Positions 1 to 9,279 of a stretch of DNA of 64,000 nucleotides are shown here, in pieces. This stretch comes from Bradyrhizobium murdochi (lineage in GTDB: Bacteria; Pseudomonadota; Alphaproteobacteria; Rhizobiales; Xanthobacteraceae): NCBI RefSeq assembly GCF_000472965.1, contig NZ_AXAU01000011.1, forward strand, positions 176,373 to 240,372. Direction: 5' to 3'. Both the position numbers and the translations under genes were made by a program. The first letter of the stretch is position 1; every line of letters begins with the position of its first letter. Under the pieces are notes generated by a model. The model had not been told where the DNA came from, did no database searches, and saw nothing but the letters and a program-made list of their open reading frames with translations.

Positions 1-686
1 TCGCGCGACAATTGGTGCAAATCTTCCCACGGCGGAACACTGAGCGCGAGCGACAGCAAATCGCCGGTGCCACCCATGTCGAAGGTATATTTCGTGAGGC
101 GACCGATATCGCGTTGCACGATCATCAGGTCCTGCGCGCTGTAGCTCGAGCCCTTGGCGTCATCGGCGCGGTCGCCCATCCAGATCTGGTGCACGCGGAC
201 ATGTGCGGCGGGCGGCACGTAACGCGTCTTGCCCGACAGCAGCAGGAATACACACATCGACTCGCAATAGGCTTCGGGCGCCACGCTGACGCGTTCGCCA
301 CGCGGAGTCTTCGTGCGCACCGTGGTGCCGACGGTCGTCAGCGCGCCGAGGCTGCGGAACCGCCTGCCAAGCGCGATGGAGTCGTTGACCGAGCCGCCGC
401 TGGAATCCAGCACGATGGTCGCGCCGGCGAGTTGGCGGCCCTTGGCGAATTCGTCGAACGCCCGCGGGCTATCCGCTGTAACGATGCCGACGGCCGAGAC
501 CCAGCCCTTGCAATCCGGCTGGCATGCATTCCACTTGAAATGCATTGGCTGTTTGCGTTCTTCGAGGGTACCACCGGCATACGCCGAATTACCCAGCATC
601 GTGATCGCGCCCGGCAATGCGAGGCAAAAGGCGGTGGCACCGAGAAGGGCCCAGCCGCGAAGTTTCAGCGACGTCTCAAACCTCAA
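1..686 (-). CDS. ClpP-like periplasmic protein (COG3904-type), cut by the left edge
   Basis: The reverse strand reads open from a TTG at 686 to the window edge, about 228 codons, with the C-terminus missing. A GGAAGGA Shine-Dalgarno lies about 8 nt before the TTG. Residues 8-37 form a signal peptide or anchor ending near NSAYAGG. The mature part has the crotonase/ClpP-like pattern of COG3904 proteins: a hydrophobic strand then VLDSSGGSVND, and later an ESMCVFLLLSG segment where the ClpP-type serine or cysteine would sit, followed by VRVHQIW. Two Cys flank an early CQPDCKGW motif. The exact catalytic residue is not certain. The forward-strand frames across this region are shadows. Confidence 0.75.
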   Translation of the reverse strand, partial: MRFETSLKLRGWALLGATAFCLALPGAITMLGNSAYAGGTLEERKQPMHFKWNACQPDCKGWVSAVGIVTADSPRAFDEFAKGRQLAGATIVLDSSGGSVNDSIALGRRFRSLGALTTVGTTVRTKTPRGERVSVAPEAYCESMCVFLLLSGKTRYVPPAAHVRVHQIWMGDRADDAKGSSYSAQDLMIVQRDIGRLTKYTFDMGGTGDLLSLALSVPPWEDLHQLSR

Positions 687-924
687 TTTGGTTCCTTCCC
701 CCAAGCAGCCCCGTCTACGACTGGTGGCGATGGCCCCGTTTTAGCGCGAGATGATTCTGTCATCGATCCGTATGAAAACGGTAACTGTGCTGACGTGTGT
801 CGTCCATAATACCTTGGCTTGGTACGCTGCATTGCAGTGCGATAATTCCTAAGTGTGGCTAAATATCTGCAGGAATTGAGTTCCTTGCTTGGGAACTCCC
901 GTAAGACTACGTACATTGTGCTGC

Positions 925-1278
925 ATGGCATCTGCAGATCCTTCGTCATCACAGCAAAAACAATGCACGGATTGTGCCAGCATCGCCCGTCGTCTGCCGC
1001 GCAATGCGGGACGCGCGCTGATATGGATCTATCGGCATTCGCTGTCGCTGCTGGTCGGCTACAACTGCCGGCATCTGCCGACATGCTCGGTGTATGGCGA
1101 CGAAGCGATCGAACGTTTCGGCTTGTGGGGCGGCGGCTGGATGACGTTGGCGCGGCTGTTGCGCTGCCATCCCTGGGGCACGTCCGGCATCGACAACGTG
1201 CCGCTTACGGCGCCCGCCGGTGCGCGATGGTATCTGCCGTGGCGCTACGGACGGTGGCGCGGCGTCAACGGCCCATGA
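925..1278 (+). CDS. yidD: YidD-type membrane protein insertion efficiency factor
   Basis: A 117-residue protein of the YidD family, a small amphipathic inner-membrane-associated protein that aids YidC-dependent insertion. Family features are visible: an RALIWIYRHSLS segment, then GYNCRHLPTCSVYGDEAI (the conserved Cys pair and CSxY motif) and a GGWMTLARLLRCHPWG block, which is the family signature. The ATG at 925 gives the usual short N-terminus; an in-frame ATG at 889 would add 12 unrelated residues. No strong SD is visible. A hairpin (GAGTTCC / GGAACTC, 878-898) lies just upstream. Unlike the classical arrangement, rnpA, rpmH and yidC are not adjacent. Confidence 0.85.
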   Translation: MASADPSSSQQKQCTDCASIARRLPRNAGRALIWIYRHSLSLLVGYNCRHLPTCSVYGDEAIERFGLWGGGWMTLARLLRCHPWGTSGIDNVPLTAPAGARWYLPWRYGRWRGVNGP

Positions 1279-1299
1279 TGCGCGCATCAGCTTTCTAGT

Positions 1300-2523
1300 T
1301 TAGCGCCAGAAGAAGAATCCATCGCCCCTTGGCCAAGATCCGATATCCGCCGGCGGTCGCGGCCTTCGCGGACGCGGCGGTGGCGGCGGCGTCTCGACGG
1401 ATGACACGGCGTCCGTGGCGGGCGACCCATCGTCGGGCAATCTTACCGACAACAGCAAATTCGATTCTGGCGTGCGCCAGCGATAGCCGATCCCGAAATC
1501 GAGAGGCTGTGCGCGCTGAAAGAGTGCCGCATATGACGCCTGGTAGCGTCCCGGGAATTCGTCGATCGGTCCGAGATAGCGGCCGAACGGGAACAAACGC
1601 CATTTCCTCGTGCTGTAGTAAGCGAGCGGAATTCCGGAATCGTCCTGGATGATGGTGGCGCTGTTGTTGAGCAGGAAGTCGCGCACCGTGGTGAAGTTGC
1701 CGGAATGCGGGAGGTACGACGCGCTCTTGATCAGGCTGTTGCCGGGCGCGAGCGTTGCGCAGAATTTCAGGAATCCGCTCGCCTTCACGCCGGAGTTGGA
1801 GAGATCGGTCGAGAAGTAATACAGGGTCTTTTCCTGACCGTCGCTGCCGGTGAAGATGATGCGCACGCCACGCACGGCGTTCGGTCCGGGATTTTCGCCT
1901 GCGAAATGCGCCGCGCCCTTGTCGTCCAGCGAGATCGGACTGACGTCCTTCACGGCCATGCCCGAGCGCGCCAGAAACACATAGAGGATCGGCAAGGTGC
2001 CGCTGATCTGGCCCGCCTGCAGATCGGTCTTCATCTGCTTGGTGATGAAGAAGCTGAAGCTCAGGATTGAACTGAGCGAACGTTCGACGTTGTAGAGCGC
2101 GGACGCGATGCCGCCGCGCGGCAATCGCGTCAGATCGGGCACCGAGCCGACCGGCTCGAGCGCACTCAGCACGTAGGTCGAGGCTTTGGGATAGAAAGCG
2201 TTTGCATAGAGAAAATCCGGGCCTGAGAACATGTAGAACATGGTCGGCTTCGGCGCCGCCAGATTGGTATCTGCCCAGGCGCGGATCCGCGATATTTGGC
2301 GCTGCTCGAGTTGGCCGAACGCGGTGTCGAAGAATTTGGCGTGCCGTTGCCAGGCGGGATCTTTGGTGAGCGGCGCCAGCGGCGAGTCCGCCGAGGGCAT
2401 CAGGCCTGCGAGAAATTTCGCGGTGTCGTCCACCGTTGCGGATTGGGCACGGACGGCAGCCGCGGCCGCCAGCAGCATGACAGCAGCAAGCGTCGCCGTT
2501 CTCAGGTAGTGCAGCATGCTCAT
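1300..2523 (-). CDS. Secreted protein of unknown function, coupled to an amino-acid permease
   Basis: A 407-residue protein with a clear Sec signal peptide (hydrophobic AAVMLLAAAAAV run, cleavage near VRAQS at about residue 25). The mature domain is mixed alpha/beta with many aromatic residues. The last 30 residues are a Pro/Arg-rich tail ending in a W-R repeat-like stretch (GDGFFFWR). No catalytic motif is recognised. Its ATG overlaps the TGA of the upstream permease as ATGA (2520-2523), so the two are very likely translationally coupled and act together, perhaps at the envelope. A second in-frame ATG lies two codons in. Function unknown. Confidence 0.75.
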   Translation of the reverse strand: MSMLHYLRTATLAAVMLLAAAAAVRAQSATVDDTAKFLAGLMPSADSPLAPLTKDPAWQRHAKFFDTAFGQLEQRQISRIRAWADTNLAAPKPTMFYMFSGPDFLYANAFYPKASTYVLSALEPVGSVPDLTRLPRGGIASALYNVERSLSSILSFSFFITKQMKTDLQAGQISGTLPILYVFLARSGMAVKDVSPISLDDKGAAHFAGENPGPNAVRGVRIIFTGSDGQEKTLYYFSTDLSNSGVKASGFLKFCATLAPGNSLIKSASYLPHSGNFTTVRDFLLNNSATIIQDDSGIPLAYYSTRKWRLFPFGRYLGPIDEFPGRYQASYAALFQRAQPLDFGIGYRWRTPESNLLLSVRLPDDGSPATDAVSSVETPPPPPRPRRPRPPADIGSWPRGDGFFFWR

Positions 2524-3929
2524 TCGCGACCCGCTGCGGCCACGGCGACTTGATCTGGCCGCTTGCGGAAGACGGCGTAAATCAAGAGACCTGAGAACAT
2601 GATCAAAAGACCCAGCAGCGACTGCAACGGCCGTTCGGTCAGAAGGTAGTACATCATGAACCCGGTCACGAGCAGGAAAACCACAGGGGTTACCGGGTAT
2701 CCCCAGGCACGGTAGGGCCGCGGCAGGTCCGGCTGCGTGATGCGCAGCTTGATCACCCCGAGCACGGTAAAGAACGAGCAGAACAGTAGCGCGAACTGGA
2801 TGAAGTCGAGCACTGCCTCGAAGCTGCGCGTAAGCAACAACAGGCTCGCGACCGTGAGCTGAAACAGAATGGCGTAGGCCGGCGCACCGCCGGCCGAGCG
2901 GCTGGCGAACGGCCGCAGCACCGGAATGTCCTCGCCCATCGTCATCATGACGCGCGGCCCGATCCACATCATCGCGCTGATCGAGGAGATCAGCCCGAAG
3001 CAGATCATCGCGCCGACGATGCGGCCGCCGAGTTCGCCGAAGATGTAGCTGCCGGAGATGCGGGCGACATCGAGCTGGCCCGCAAGCTTGTCGATCGGCG
3101 CGGTGTGCAGGAACACGGCGTTGAGCGCGACATACAACACGAGCACGATCAGTGTTCCGACCAGCATCGCCCGCGGCACGTTGCGCTCCGGCAATCTCAC
3201 CTCGCCGATAATGTAAGTTGCCGCGTTCCATCCTGAGAACGAATACATCACGAACACAAGGCTGATCGCGAATGGTGCGCTGACGATATGGGTGAAGTCG
3301 GACGCCGATGGCGCGAACGAAACCGGCTGCGCAGTGCCGATCGCGAAGCCGCAGACCAGGAAGGCCATGATGAGCACCACCTTCAGGATGGTCGCGACCA
3401 GTTGAAAGGTCGAGGAGTGCCTAATGCCGGCGAGTTGCACCAGCGACACCAGCCAGACCACGCCGATCGCAAGTGCCAGCGGCGGCGCGTTGGGCAGCAC
3501 CGACTTGCCGTACTCGCCAAACGCCATGGCGGCGAGCGCCACTGGCGCTGCAAAGCCGACCGTCGCCGACACCCAGCCCGCCACGAAACCGAAGGCCGGG
3601 TGATAGGCCCGGCCGAGGAAATTGTACTCACCGCTCGAGCGCGGAAACATCGCGCCGAGCTCGCCGTAGGAAAACACCCCGCACAGCGCGACGATGCCGC
3701 CGACCGTCCACAGCAGCAGGATGGAAAAGCCCGAGGGGATGTCCTTGACCTGAAAGCCGAGGCTGGTGAAGACGCCGACACCGACCATATCGGCAACCAC
3801 GATGGCAACCGCCACCAGGACCGAAACGGTCGAGCCGCTGCCGGAGCGCGAGCCAGGCCAGACCGGGCTTCCCGTTTCTGATGCCGCCATCTCGGATCGT
3901 ACCTTCAGCGCGCCCAGCCAGGAGCTCAT
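2520..3929 (-). CDS. APC-superfamily amino-acid permease
   Basis: A 469-residue inner-membrane transporter of the APC superfamily (AA_permease_2 type), with about 12 hydrophobic helices. TM1 carries the family glycine-rich start VADMVGVGVFTSLG, where substrate is bound in APC carriers; later GYPVTPVVFLL and the ELGAMFPRSSGEYNFLGRAYHP block are typical. Substrate cannot be read from the sequence. The first ATG has no SD; an in-frame ATG at 3890 (MAASETG) is an alternative that keeps all helices. The next gene starts inside its stop codon. A CtrA-type box lies 34 bp upstream of the longer start. Confidence 0.85.
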   Translation of the reverse strand: MSSWLGALKVRSEMAASETGSPVWPGSRSGSGSTVSVLVAVAIVVADMVGVGVFTSLGFQVKDIPSGFSILLLWTVGGIVALCGVFSYGELGAMFPRSSGEYNFLGRAYHPAFGFVAGWVSATVGFAAPVALAAMAFGEYGKSVLPNAPPLALAIGVVWLVSLVQLAGIRHSSTFQLVATILKVVLIMAFLVCGFAIGTAQPVSFAPSASDFTHIVSAPFAISLVFVMYSFSGWNAATYIIGEVRLPERNVPRAMLVGTLIVLVLYVALNAVFLHTAPIDKLAGQLDVARISGSYIFGELGGRIVGAMICFGLISSISAMMWIGPRVMMTMGEDIPVLRPFASRSAGGAPAYAILFQLTVASLLLLTRSFEAVLDFIQFALLFCSFFTVLGVIKLRITQPDLPRPYRAWGYPVTPVVFLLVTGFMMYYLLTERPLQSLLGLLIMFSGLLIYAVFRKRPDQVAVAAAGRE

Positions 3930-3962
3930 CGTGCAGGCTGACGCGCTTCAATTCAAGCAATG

Positions 3963-3977
3963 TTAACAAGGGTTTAA
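3963..3977. promoter_or_regulatory. CtrA-type box TTAA-N7-TTAA between divergent genes
   Basis: TTAA, seven bases (CAAGGGT), TTAA: an exact match to the CtrA binding consensus of alphaproteobacteria. It lies 34 bp upstream of the permease start (3929, minus strand) and about 210 bp before the divergent hydrolase gene. Which gene it serves is not shown by sequence. Confidence 0.5.
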
Positions 3978-4185
3978 ACTGAGACACAAAATAGGTTGCA
4001 TGATACCTCCAAGCGCACCGCGCCACTACTGGATTGCGAAGACATCGTGGCGGACCCACAATCGCGACACGATTGCATGGTCTTCTTGGGCTTCCGGATG
4101 CGGGGAGTTTTTCCGGACGCTTAACGTCGCCTAAACGCGTGCGAGCTTACGCCGGTTGACGGTGGATCTTGGGGCATTGGGATGG

Positions 4186-5502
4186 ATGGTCGGAGCTGAT
4201 CCGAATTTCCCGACAATCGATCGCGCCATACGCTCGGCGGTATCGGCCGTGTCGCAGCGCGCCCTACCTCGTCGATGGCAGTGGCTCGCGCTGACGGCGC
4301 TGATCGTGCCGCTGTCCTTCGTGCTCGTTCAATGCGGCAAGGCGCCCGACGCCGGCACGCTGGCCGCGAACGCACAAGGCGCAAAATCTAGGGCAGCCAA
4401 GTCCCAGGCCTCGGCCGACGGCTTCGAAGACCGTTTCCCCAATCCGCAATTCGCCGATCGTTTCCCGACCTCCCGTGAAAGCCTGCCGCAGATCCAGCAC
4501 CAGGCCGCGCTCGCGCCGGCACCGGAGCCGCACGCGGTACGTACCGAGCCGGTGCGGGTCGCCTCACTGACGCCGACGCTGACCCTGCCCCGCACCGAGC
4601 GCGAAGAGCTGACCACGCTCGTCAGCATGAAATCCTCAGCCTTCCCCTATTTCGGCACCAACCCACGCTCCGAGGAGCCCTTCCTCAACATCACCAAGGG
4701 TGACCGCCAGGGCCACAAGACCTTTAGTGGACGGGTTTATTGGCAGGACGAGACCTACAACGACAGCCGCGTCCTGGTACATGTCCCCGAGACGTTCGAT
4801 GTCAGGAAGCCGGGCGTGATCGTGGTGTTCTTCCACGGCAACGGCGCGACGCTGGAACGCGACGTCCGCGACCGCCAATTGGTGCCGCAGCAAATCTCGG
4901 ATTCAGGCGTCAACGCCGTGCTGCTCGCCCCGCAAATGGCTGTCAACGCCGCCGACTCCTCGGCCGGCAAGTTCTGGCAGCCGGGCGGCTTCAAGCGCTT
5001 CATCGAGGAGTCAGCAAGCCACCTCGCCCGCCTCTACGGCGATCCGAAGTCGGCGCAGGCGTTCGCCAACATGCCGATCGTGATCGTCGGTTATAGCGGC
5101 GGCTTCCTGCCGACGGCGTGGAGTCTCGAAGTCGGCGGCCTCCCGAACCGGGTCCGCGGTGTGTTCCTGCTCGACGCCGTCTATGGCGAGCTCGACAAGT
5201 TCGCGTCATGGATCGAGAAAAACCGGACCGGCTTCTTTGTCTCTTCGTATACCCGCTACACCAAGCGGCACGACCTCGAGCTGATGCAGATGCTCCGCGA
5301 CCGAGGCATCACCGTCGCCGAGAGCATGGACGAGCCGCTGCGTCCCGGCAGCGTCGTGTTCGTGCAGACGCCTGATGGCGTCACCCATCGCGATTACGTG
5401 ACGCAGGCCTGGACCGAGCATCCGGTCAAGGACGTGCTGGTCAAAATGGCCGCAACGCCGGCTTTGACCCGCCTCGCCGGTGCGCCCTACGCCAATCGCT
5501 AA
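4186..5502 (+). CDS. Membrane-anchored alpha/beta-hydrolase-fold protein
   Basis: About 438 residues from the ATG at 4186, which has a GGGA 6 bases upstream; a TTG at 4156 would add ten residues. An N-terminal hydrophobic segment (LTALIVPLSFVLV) suggests a membrane anchor or uncleaved signal. The ending LVQC is a poor lipobox because of Gln at -1. After a low-complexity linker, a hydrolase core is seen: VIVVFFHGNGATLERD (oxyanion loop) and IVIVGYSGGFLPTAW, where GYSGG is the nucleophile elbow with its Ser. LLDAVYGELD may supply an acidic residue. Likely a periplasm-facing esterase or amidase-like enzyme; substrate unknown. Convergent with the TonB receptor. Confidence 0.7.
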   Translation: MVGADPNFPTIDRAIRSAVSAVSQRALPRRWQWLALTALIVPLSFVLVQCGKAPDAGTLAANAQGAKSRAAKSQASADGFEDRFPNPQFADRFPTSRESLPQIQHQAALAPAPEPHAVRTEPVRVASLTPTLTLPRTEREELTTLVSMKSSAFPYFGTNPRSEEPFLNITKGDRQGHKTFSGRVYWQDETYNDSRVLVHVPETFDVRKPGVIVVFFHGNGATLERDVRDRQLVPQQISDSGVNAVLLAPQMAVNAADSSAGKFWQPGGFKRFIEESASHLARLYGDPKSAQAFANMPIVIVGYSGGFLPTAWSLEVGGLPNRVRGVFLLDAVYGELDKFASWIEKNRTGFFVSSYTRYTKRHDLELMQMLRDRGITVAESMDEPLRPGSVVFVQTPDGVTHRDYVTQAWTEHPVKDVLVKMAATPALTRLAGAPYANR

Positions 5503-5672
5503 CAGCCTCGGCGCGGTATCGCGGCGTGCCTGCCATCATCCCGGATCGAATGGTCATTTTGATTGCGCGTGTCCCGTGTCCGAACACGGACGCTTTGCCG
5601 GCCTCGGAAACCGTGCGCGTTGCAGCCGGCGGAGCACGACGACGCCTGCTGCGAACGAGCATTCCAGGATCC

Positions 5673-8009
5673 CTACCACCGCGTACGGAGAGAAAGCTCG
5701 AAGGTCCGCGGCGCGCCGAGAATGACGTAGTTCGCATCCGTGGCCCATGCTGAATAGACCGCGTCGGTGATATTGCGAACGCGGAATGTCAGGTCGGCGT
5801 TTCGCGCAAAACGGTAGGTGGCAAAAACATCCGCGATGGTGGCAGACGGCAACGTCACGACGTTGGCATCGTCAGCCTTGATGGAGGCCCTGTGATTGAT
5901 CCACGCGCCGACCGCCCAGTTTGTGAACGGCTGCCACGTGGCACCAAAGTTCGCCACGACCTGCGGCACATTCGGCGGCGTATTACCCGTGTAGTTCGCG
6001 GTCGTACTGGTTCGATATTCGTCATACCGGGCACTCACGTAGGCAAAGTTCGCCTCAAGGCGCAAAGTCTCCATCGGGCGATAACTGCCGGAAATCTCAA
6101 AGCCGCTGGATAACTGCTTGCCCACCTGAACCGTGAATCCCGTCAGAGGATCGGTTGAGGGGATATCGGTCTTTTCGATCTGATAGACGGCCGCCAACAG
6201 CTCACCTCGTCCATTCGCGAAGGCGTGTTTGATACCGCCCTCCACCTGGCGCGCATTGGTGAGGCTGAAGGGAGTATCGGTGACGCCCAATGTGAACAGA
6301 GCGAAGCGCGGCTCAACCGCAGTTGCATATTGCGCGTAGAGCGTCGTATCGGCGCGAATGTCCCACAGTGCACCCATGCGATACGTGCTGGGTTCGAACG
6401 TCTTGCTGTAGAGCTGGTTCGCCGGCCGTCGATTGTAGTCCACCTCCATTTGATCGACCCGAAACCCGCCAACAATTTTGACCCCTTTGAGCACCTCCAG
6501 GCGCGCCTCGCCGAAAACCGCCTTCTGCGTCAGATCCGCGCGCACGTTTTGTGTCCGTGCAGTGCCTCGCGTGAAGAAGTCCGTCGGTGCCGGATTATAG
6601 GGATCGACGAGTTGAAGCGATGTCACCTCGTTGCGCGGACTGTCCCATCGCGTGCTTGCAACCTCAACGCCCATGACAGTCGACAGCGGCATCGCTCCCA
6701 AGCTGCCGTTCCAGTTCACGTCGAAACGATCGCCGATAAAGCGATGGTCGTAGCCGAGATTCTCCCATGTTTGCCGGCAGACTTGGTCTGTACCGGTGTT
6801 GTTGAGGAGGTTCTGCCCGCGGAAAGAGCAGGTGCCGCCTGCGGGAATATAGGCAAAGCGGTACGTGTTGATCCAATCGCGATCGGATTGATAGGACCAG
6901 AAGCGATTGCGGATCTTTAACTCCTCGGTGTCATACGTCGTATTCCAGCGCAGCCACAGCACACTGTCATCGTATTTGTTGTTCGGCAGGTTGTTGTAGT
7001 TGACCTCGCGGAGATCGGGACGGATTTGCCCTCGCACCAGGGGCGTGCCCCAATACGCGTTCTCGATTTTCGATTTCATGTAGTCAAAATCGACGGTCGA
7101 TGACAATTGCGGCGTCACGTCCCAGCGCAAGGCGCCTGCGACATTGCCGTATCTGACCTGGTTGTCGTCGACCGGGCCGTTGTATCCGTTGACGACGCCG
7201 TCGAGTCGATAAGAGAAGCCGTTCCCCAGCGGACCTCCCTTTCCCACGGCCTGGCGGACGCCTTCGCGAGTAGTGAGCGAGGAGATTGTTTCCCACGGCT
7301 CGGTGACCCCGCTCGGTTGCTTGCGAACGAGATTGATGGCGCCGCCGATGGCACCTTCACCGTAAAGGACCGACGCCGGTCCGCGCAGCACGTCTACCCT
7401 ATCGAAAATGAAGCTGTCGTAGTTGCGCGTGCTGATCGTGGTGTTGGTGACACGGACTCCATCATAGAGCACTGCGATGCCGTTCTCGGTGAACCCCCGC
7501 GTCGATGCAACGCCGGCAGCTCCTGGCCGGACGGCGGACGTAAAGCCGGTCAAGCCTTGAAGGGCGTCCACCCAACTAGTCTTGCCTCGCTCCTGCATCG
7601 TCGCCTGATTGACGCTCTCCACGCTGCCGGGGATGTCGCGAGCCGTGCCCGGCAGTCGCGATCCGGTCGTATTGGGCACGTTGAGATCGGTCGTCGAACG
7701 GATGTGGTCGCGCGGCAAGCCACCTGGCCATCCGTCGATTGGGCCTTGCGGCGCTCGATCCGCGCCGGTCTGCGCCTGGCGCGCGACGGACGCAGCCCGC
7801 ATCTGCAAGCGCTTGCTCGTTCGCTGCTTTTGCTTGGTGGCTGGCCGTCCTTCTACGGTAATCGCAGGCAGGACAGCCTGAGGGGTGGTTTGAGCGATTG
7901 CGGGCCGTCCACCGCCCTCGGCAAAGGATGCTGCGGCCAGAACTGCCAAGAACCGGATTCGGCGTCCGATCCGCCTCCCGACTTCATACCAATTGCCAAT
8001 CTTTTCCAT
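5673..8009 (-). CDS. TonB-dependent outer-membrane receptor, siderophore/metallophore type
   Basis: A 778-residue receptor. Residues 1-40 are a long signal peptide ending PAIAQ. A TonB-box-like AITVEG follows at about 49. The plug domain is clear (DIPGSVESVNQATMQERG, then FIFDRVDVLRGPASVLYGEGAIGGAINLV). The remaining roughly 500 residues are an alternating beta-barrel ending in an aromatic residue (LRTRW; Trp instead of the usual Phe). One loop holds a Cys pair (GGTCSFRG ... DQVCRQTW). By family it imports a metal chelate across the outer membrane with TonB energy. The Zur-like box 21 bp before the start suggests zinc, or a zincophore, rather than iron; that is inference. Confidence 0.9.
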   Translation of the reverse strand: MEKIGNWYEVGRRIGRRIRFLAVLAAASFAEGGGRPAIAQTTPQAVLPAITVEGRPATKQKQRTSKRLQMRAASVARQAQTGADRAPQGPIDGWPGGLPRDHIRSTTDLNVPNTTGSRLPGTARDIPGSVESVNQATMQERGKTSWVDALQGLTGFTSAVRPGAAGVASTRGFTENGIAVLYDGVRVTNTTISTRNYDSFIFDRVDVLRGPASVLYGEGAIGGAINLVRKQPSGVTEPWETISSLTTREGVRQAVGKGGPLGNGFSYRLDGVVNGYNGPVDDNQVRYGNVAGALRWDVTPQLSSTVDFDYMKSKIENAYWGTPLVRGQIRPDLREVNYNNLPNNKYDDSVLWLRWNTTYDTEELKIRNRFWSYQSDRDWINTYRFAYIPAGGTCSFRGQNLLNNTGTDQVCRQTWENLGYDHRFIGDRFDVNWNGSLGAMPLSTVMGVEVASTRWDSPRNEVTSLQLVDPYNPAPTDFFTRGTARTQNVRADLTQKAVFGEARLEVLKGVKIVGGFRVDQMEVDYNRRPANQLYSKTFEPSTYRMGALWDIRADTTLYAQYATAVEPRFALFTLGVTDTPFSLTNARQVEGGIKHAFANGRGELLAAVYQIEKTDIPSTDPLTGFTVQVGKQLSSGFEISGSYRPMETLRLEANFAYVSARYDEYRTSTTANYTGNTPPNVPQVVANFGATWQPFTNWAVGAWINHRASIKADDANVVTLPSATIADVFATYRFARNADLTFRVRNITDAVYSAWATDANYVILGAPRTFELSLRTRW

Positions 8010-8029
8010 TACTTACGGCCCTTAGCGCA

Positions 8030-8046
8030 ATGTTATAACATAACAT
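8030..8046. promoter_or_regulatory. Zur-type operator before the TonB receptor
   Basis: Perfect 7-bp inverted repeat ATGTTAT-AAC-ATAACAT, centred about 29 bp upstream of the receptor ATG (8009). It differs at one position from the Zur box known from Rhizobiales znu operons (TGTTATAWTATAACA). It sits in the 79-bp gap after the MFS gene, so it could serve a promoter for the receptor alone. Confidence 0.6.
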
Positions 8047-8088
8047 CTATGGAACTCGCGTAAGGATGTCAAAAGTCTTCGGCCAGCA

Positions 8089-9279
8089 TCAGCGCGGTGC
8101 GCTTCCCTGGCCCTTTTTCGGCATGGTCAGGATCACCGTCACCAACGCCAACGCGACAAAGGCCGCCCCGACATAGCCATTGGCGAAAAGGAGATCGCGC
8201 GCGTACAGAAAACCGCCGATGGCTGAACCAATGGCCTGCCCGACGTAGAGCACGGATGTATTGAGCGACACCGATGCAGACGCCAACGCAGGCGCGGCGC
8301 CGACCAACCTCACCTGCTGCATAGAATTGGTGGAAGCAAATCCAATACCCCAGATCGCGACGGAGACAGCCATCAGCGAATAGATGCCGGCACTGAGCGC
8401 CCATCCGGTCACGCCTGCCAGCAATATCGACGTGAACAGCATCGAGGTCTTCCACGCGCCCCAGGAATCGACGATTCGGGTCCCAATCGCAGTGCCGATG
8501 ACGCCGCAGACGCCGTAGACGGCGAATACCATGGCGATTGGGTCCGGGCCTGCCCCCGTCAGCCGCGCCAGCAACGGGCCCATATAGGTGAACACCACGA
8601 ACTGGCCGGACATCTGCGCGGTCGTAATCAACAACAACAGCAGGATCACCCGGTTGCGGCCGATCGCCGCCCATGTCTTCAGGTCGACCGGCGCGCCTAT
8701 CAGCCCACCCGGCAGGCGCCACGCCAGCAGGAGGAAACTCAGGCAGCTCATTGCACCGATGGCGCCATAGACCGCCTGCCAGCCATAGCGACTGGCGATG
8801 AAGGTGATCGCCGGCAGGCCGACGGCCGCCGCCAGCGACCAGCCGAGAAAGATATAGGCGATGGTACTGCCGCGTCTTGCTTCAGGCACGATCAGTGCCG
8901 CCGTTCCCGCCGCTTGCGGCGTGTAGAGCGCGCCGATAGCCAGCATGACCAGGCGAATGGCGAGCAGGCTCGCATAGTCAGGCGCAAAGGCGGAGGCAAT
9001 GTTGGTAAGCGCCAGCACGGCAAGGGTGGCCGTCAGCAGGGTGCGGCGCTCAATCCTGGAAGTCAGCCACGCCGTGATCGGCGAACCGACGCACAGCATG
9101 ATCGCGCCGAAGGTGATCAGAAGACCAGCGGTGCGGATCGAGACGTCAAGACCGGCAGACAGTTCGACCAGCATGCCCGCCGGGGCCAGCACCGAGCAGC
9201 CGGTGACGACGTTGCCGAGCATCAGCGCAGTCGGTGCAAAGCGGCGCTCGGCGTGGACGGGCCCGGGCACATGTTTCAT
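8089..9279 (-). CDS. MFS transporter (DHA1/AraJ-like)
   Basis: A 396-residue protein with about 12 hydrophobic segments and the MFS A-like loop after TM2 (GSPITAWLTSRIERRTLL). The GYGWQAVYG-like segment between TM5 and TM6 and overall length fit drug/metabolite exporters of the DHA1 family. It precedes the TonB receptor by 79 bp on the same strand. Export of a metallophore, or uptake of its metal complex across the inner membrane, would fit that context, but the sequence alone cannot show this. No Zur-like box is visible upstream of this gene itself. Confidence 0.85.
   Translation of the reverse strand: MKHVPGPVHAERRFAPTALMLGNVVTGCSVLAPAGMLVELSAGLDVSIRTAGLLITFGAIMLCVGSPITAWLTSRIERRTLLTATLAVLALTNIASAFAPDYASLLAIRLVMLAIGALYTPQAAGTAALIVPEARRGSTIAYIFLGWSLAAAVGLPAITFIASRYGWQAVYGAIGAMSCLSFLLLAWRLPGGLIGAPVDLKTWAAIGRNRVILLLLLITTAQMSGQFVVFTYMGPLLARLTGAGPDPIAMVFAVYGVCGVIGTAIGTRIVDSWGAWKTSMLFTSILLAGVTGWALSAGIYSLMAVSVAIWGIGFASTNSMQQVRLVGAAPALASASVSLNTSVLYVGQAIGSAIGGFLYARDLLFANGYVGAAFVALALVTVILTMPKKGQGSAPR

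Noticed and set aside
12..809. 265-codon plus-strand frame at the left edge
   Set aside because: Low-complexity His/Arg/Ala composition; the minus strand carries a signal peptide and a ClpP-like domain over the same bases.
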